A stretch of 64,000 nucleotides of DNA from UBA4575 sp002386945. Lineage in GTDB: Bacteria > Pseudomonadota > Gammaproteobacteria > UBA4575. Position 1 is the first letter of the stretch; each line of letters begins with the position of its first letter. The stretch is taken from the NCBI GenBank assembly GCA_943789445.1, contig CALSUC010000001.1, positions 124,001-188,000 of the forward strand, written 5' to 3'. The notes below the pieces were generated by a model. It saw only the letters and a list, made by a program, of their open reading frames with translations. It made no database searches and was not told where the DNA came from. A program made the translations under genes and the position numbers. Below, piece by piece: positions 62,972 through 64,000 of this stretch.

Positions 62972-63204
62972 ACTGCACTAAAACACTAATAACACGATGT
63001 CGGCTTTGTGCTTCTTTTGTTACGTCAAAACTGACAATGTCATTATTGTTAAATCTTGAATAGAAAGCTAGTTTTAGTCCTGTACAAGATCATGCTGCAG
63101 TAGAGCGGTCAGATTGGGTGGTGGTCTTAGAGCCAAGTGTTGTAGCGTTTAGAAGAAGGTGGCTAAAACTGATTGCACTATAATAAGGCGCTAACCGACG
63201 AGCA

Positions 63205-63221
63205 GGCACTTTTTTGGTGCA
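63205..63221 (+). promoter_or_regulatory. NtrC-type enhancer site upstream of glnA
   Basis: GGCACT-N5-GGTGCA is close to the NtrC dyad TGCACC-N5-GGTGCA (the inner GCAC/GTGC arms are perfect). It lies about 65-80 bp upstream of the sigma54-type promoter, a suitable distance for activator binding. Only one clear dyad was found, whereas glnA promoters often have two. Confidence 0.6.
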
Positions 63222-63283
63222 GTCGGCCCAGCAATTTAGTCTAGAGGCTTCCAAAAATGGCTACAGTAAGCTACCTTCTGCTA

Positions 63284-63299
63284 TGGCACGTATTGTGCT
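63284..63299 (+). promoter_or_regulatory. Sigma54-type (-24/-12) promoter of glnA
   Basis: TGGCACG-TATT-GTGCT matches the sigma54 consensus TGGCACG-N4-TTGCW at all but one position, including the invariant GG and GC. Transcription would start near 63309, about 79 bp before the glnA ATG, which has GGAG 8 bp upstream. Confidence 0.75.
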
Positions 63300-63387
63300 T
63301 AAGGTTTAATAGAATAAAAACAGGATGGCGTGCGTATCGCAGCCATGGGCCTGTGGATTTGAATTTAATTTATTTAGGAGTGACTCG

Positions 63388-64000
63388 ATGTCCGCCAGTG
63401 ACGTTTTAAAAATGATTAGTGATAACGACGTTCGATACGTCGATTTCCGTTTCACCGATACGAAAGGTAAGGAACAACACGTAACTGTGCCAGCGAGTAC
63501 AGTTGATGAAGCGGTATTTGAAAACGGTAAAATGTTTGATGGTTCTTCTATCGAAGGTTGGAAAGGTATTAATGAGTCTGACATGGTATTAATGCCAGAG
63601 CCTGATACTGCCGTGATGGATCCCTTTTTTGCAGATCCTACGCTAATTATTCGCTGTGACATTCTTGAGCCAACCACGATGGAAGGTTATGAGCGTGATC
63701 CACGCTCGGTAGCTAAACGTGCAGAAGCTTACTTGAAGAGCACCGGAATTGGTGACACAGCCTATTTTGGTCCAGAGCCAGAATTCTTTGTATTTGATGA
63801 TGTTCGTTGGAGTAATACTATAGGTGGCGCTTCATTTGCTATCGATTCAGACGAAGCCTCTTGGAATACTAATAAAGCTTATGAAGACGGCAACATTGGC
63901 CATCGCCCAGGTGTGAAAGGCGGTTACTTCCCAGTGCCTCCAGTTGATTCACTACAAGACGTACGTGGCGCTATGTGTCAGGTATTGGAAGAGATGGGTG
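63388..64000 (+). CDS. glnA: Glutamine synthetase, type I (partial, runs off the right edge)
   Basis: Glutamine synthetase makes glutamine from glutamate, ammonia and ATP. The visible 204 residues begin MSASDVLKMISDNDVRYVDFRFTD and contain the N-terminal beta-grasp domain with MFDGSSIEGWKGI (~47-60), the active-site Glu in GPEPEFFVFDD (~129-139) and KGGYFPVPPVDS (~176-188). This is the dodecameric GSI-beta type usual in proteobacteria; its adenylylated Tyr lies beyond the window. Upstream sigma54 and NtrC-type sites suggest control by nitrogen status. Confidence 0.97.
   Translation, partial: MSASDVLKMISDNDVRYVDFRFTDTKGKEQHVTVPASTVDEAVFENGKMFDGSSIEGWKGINESDMVLMPEPDTAVMDPFFADPTLIIRCDILEPTTMEGYERDPRSVAKRAEAYLKSTGIGDTAYFGPEPEFFVFDDVRWSNTIGGASFAIDSDEASWNTNKAYEDGNIGHRPGVKGGYFPVPPVDSLQDVRGAMCQVLEEMG

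Larger units (their letters stand above)
62745..63387. other. glyQ-glnA intergenic region (643 bp)
   Basis: This is the only long gap without a gene. It should hold the divergent promoters of glyQ and glnA. Visible elements are a group of short hairpins at 62867-62971, a consensus TATAAT at 63179-63184 without a good -35, an NtrC-type dyad at 63205-63221 and a sigma54-type promoter at 63284-63299. No open frame with recognisable protein content and no tRNA was seen. Most of 62975-63170 shows nothing I can name. Confidence 0.7.

Noticed and set aside
1..64000. Mobile elements, CRISPR arrays, rRNA or tRNA genes
   Set aside because: No transposase, integrase, spaced direct repeats, rRNA signature or tRNA cloverleaf was seen; the only tandem repeat is the topA tail.

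Overview
The window is a stretch of chromosome around the replication origin of a gammaproteobacterium that is neither enteric nor obviously Pseudomonas. The evidence is the pair of divergent clusters dnaA-dnaN-recF-gyrB and rpmH-rnpA-yidD-yidC-mnmE-mnmG-rsmG-parAB-atpIBEFHAGDC-glmUS, which is the classic gammaproteobacterial origin layout. Other clusters typical of the group are coaBC-dut-algC-argB-pyrE, def-fmt-DUF4390-ntrYX and glyQ-glyS-gmhB-plsC. The gene set (ubiA, hemF, hemB, ntrYX, a full F1Fo ATP synthase) fits an aerobic, ubiquinone-using, free-living organism. The genus cannot be named from sequence alone. No phage, transposon, CRISPR array, rRNA or tRNA was seen.

Layout. 0-4.8 kb (minus): the NtrY/NtrX two-component system, a DUF4390 protein, fmt and def. 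5-12.4 kb (plus): dprA, smg, topA, tsaC, hemF, hemB, aroE. 12.4-17.5 kb: gamma-carbonic anhydrase, ubiA, comF, a partial biotin cluster (bioB, bioF) and radC. 17.6-24.5 kb: coaBC-dut-algC-argB, pyrE, an exonuclease III-type protein in the position held by crc in Pseudomonas, and an AmpG-like permease. 24.5-26.6 kb (minus): an L,D-transpeptidase, an orphan ParA-type ATPase and a second exonuclease III. 26.7-32.8 kb (minus): gyrB, recF, dnaN, dnaA. 33-51.4 kb (plus): the rpmH-to-glmS arm. 51.5-57.2 kb: a damaged Fur-family gene, a thiazole-synthesis group (thiO, a MarR regulator, thiS, thiG), trmB and a SulP transporter. 57.4-64 kb: a Tas-like aldo/keto reductase, plsC-gmhB-glyS-glyQ, a 643-bp intergenic region, and the start of glnA with a sigma54-type control region.

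How it fits together. The origin is most likely the dnaA-dnaN gap (31258-31462), which is AT-rich and has one perfect DnaA box plus several near matches. Two perfect parS palindromes lie inside recF, about 10 kb from the parAB genes that would act on them. Both parS sites are read as Phe-His-Val-Glu, so one stretch of DNA serves as protein code and centromere. NtrYX at the left edge and the NtrC/sigma54-type elements before glnA at the right edge both point to nitrogen control.

The most unusual points are: a one-base shift inside an 18-bp repeat array that turns the lysine-rich tail of topoisomerase I into a glutamate-rich one; the dual-use parS sites; a Fur-family gene whose DNA-binding half is broken by a frame change; an exonuclease III with intact catalytic motifs at the crc locus; and tandem hairpins between glyQ and glnA. 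I found no convincing undescribed multi-gene system; this is mostly core genome.
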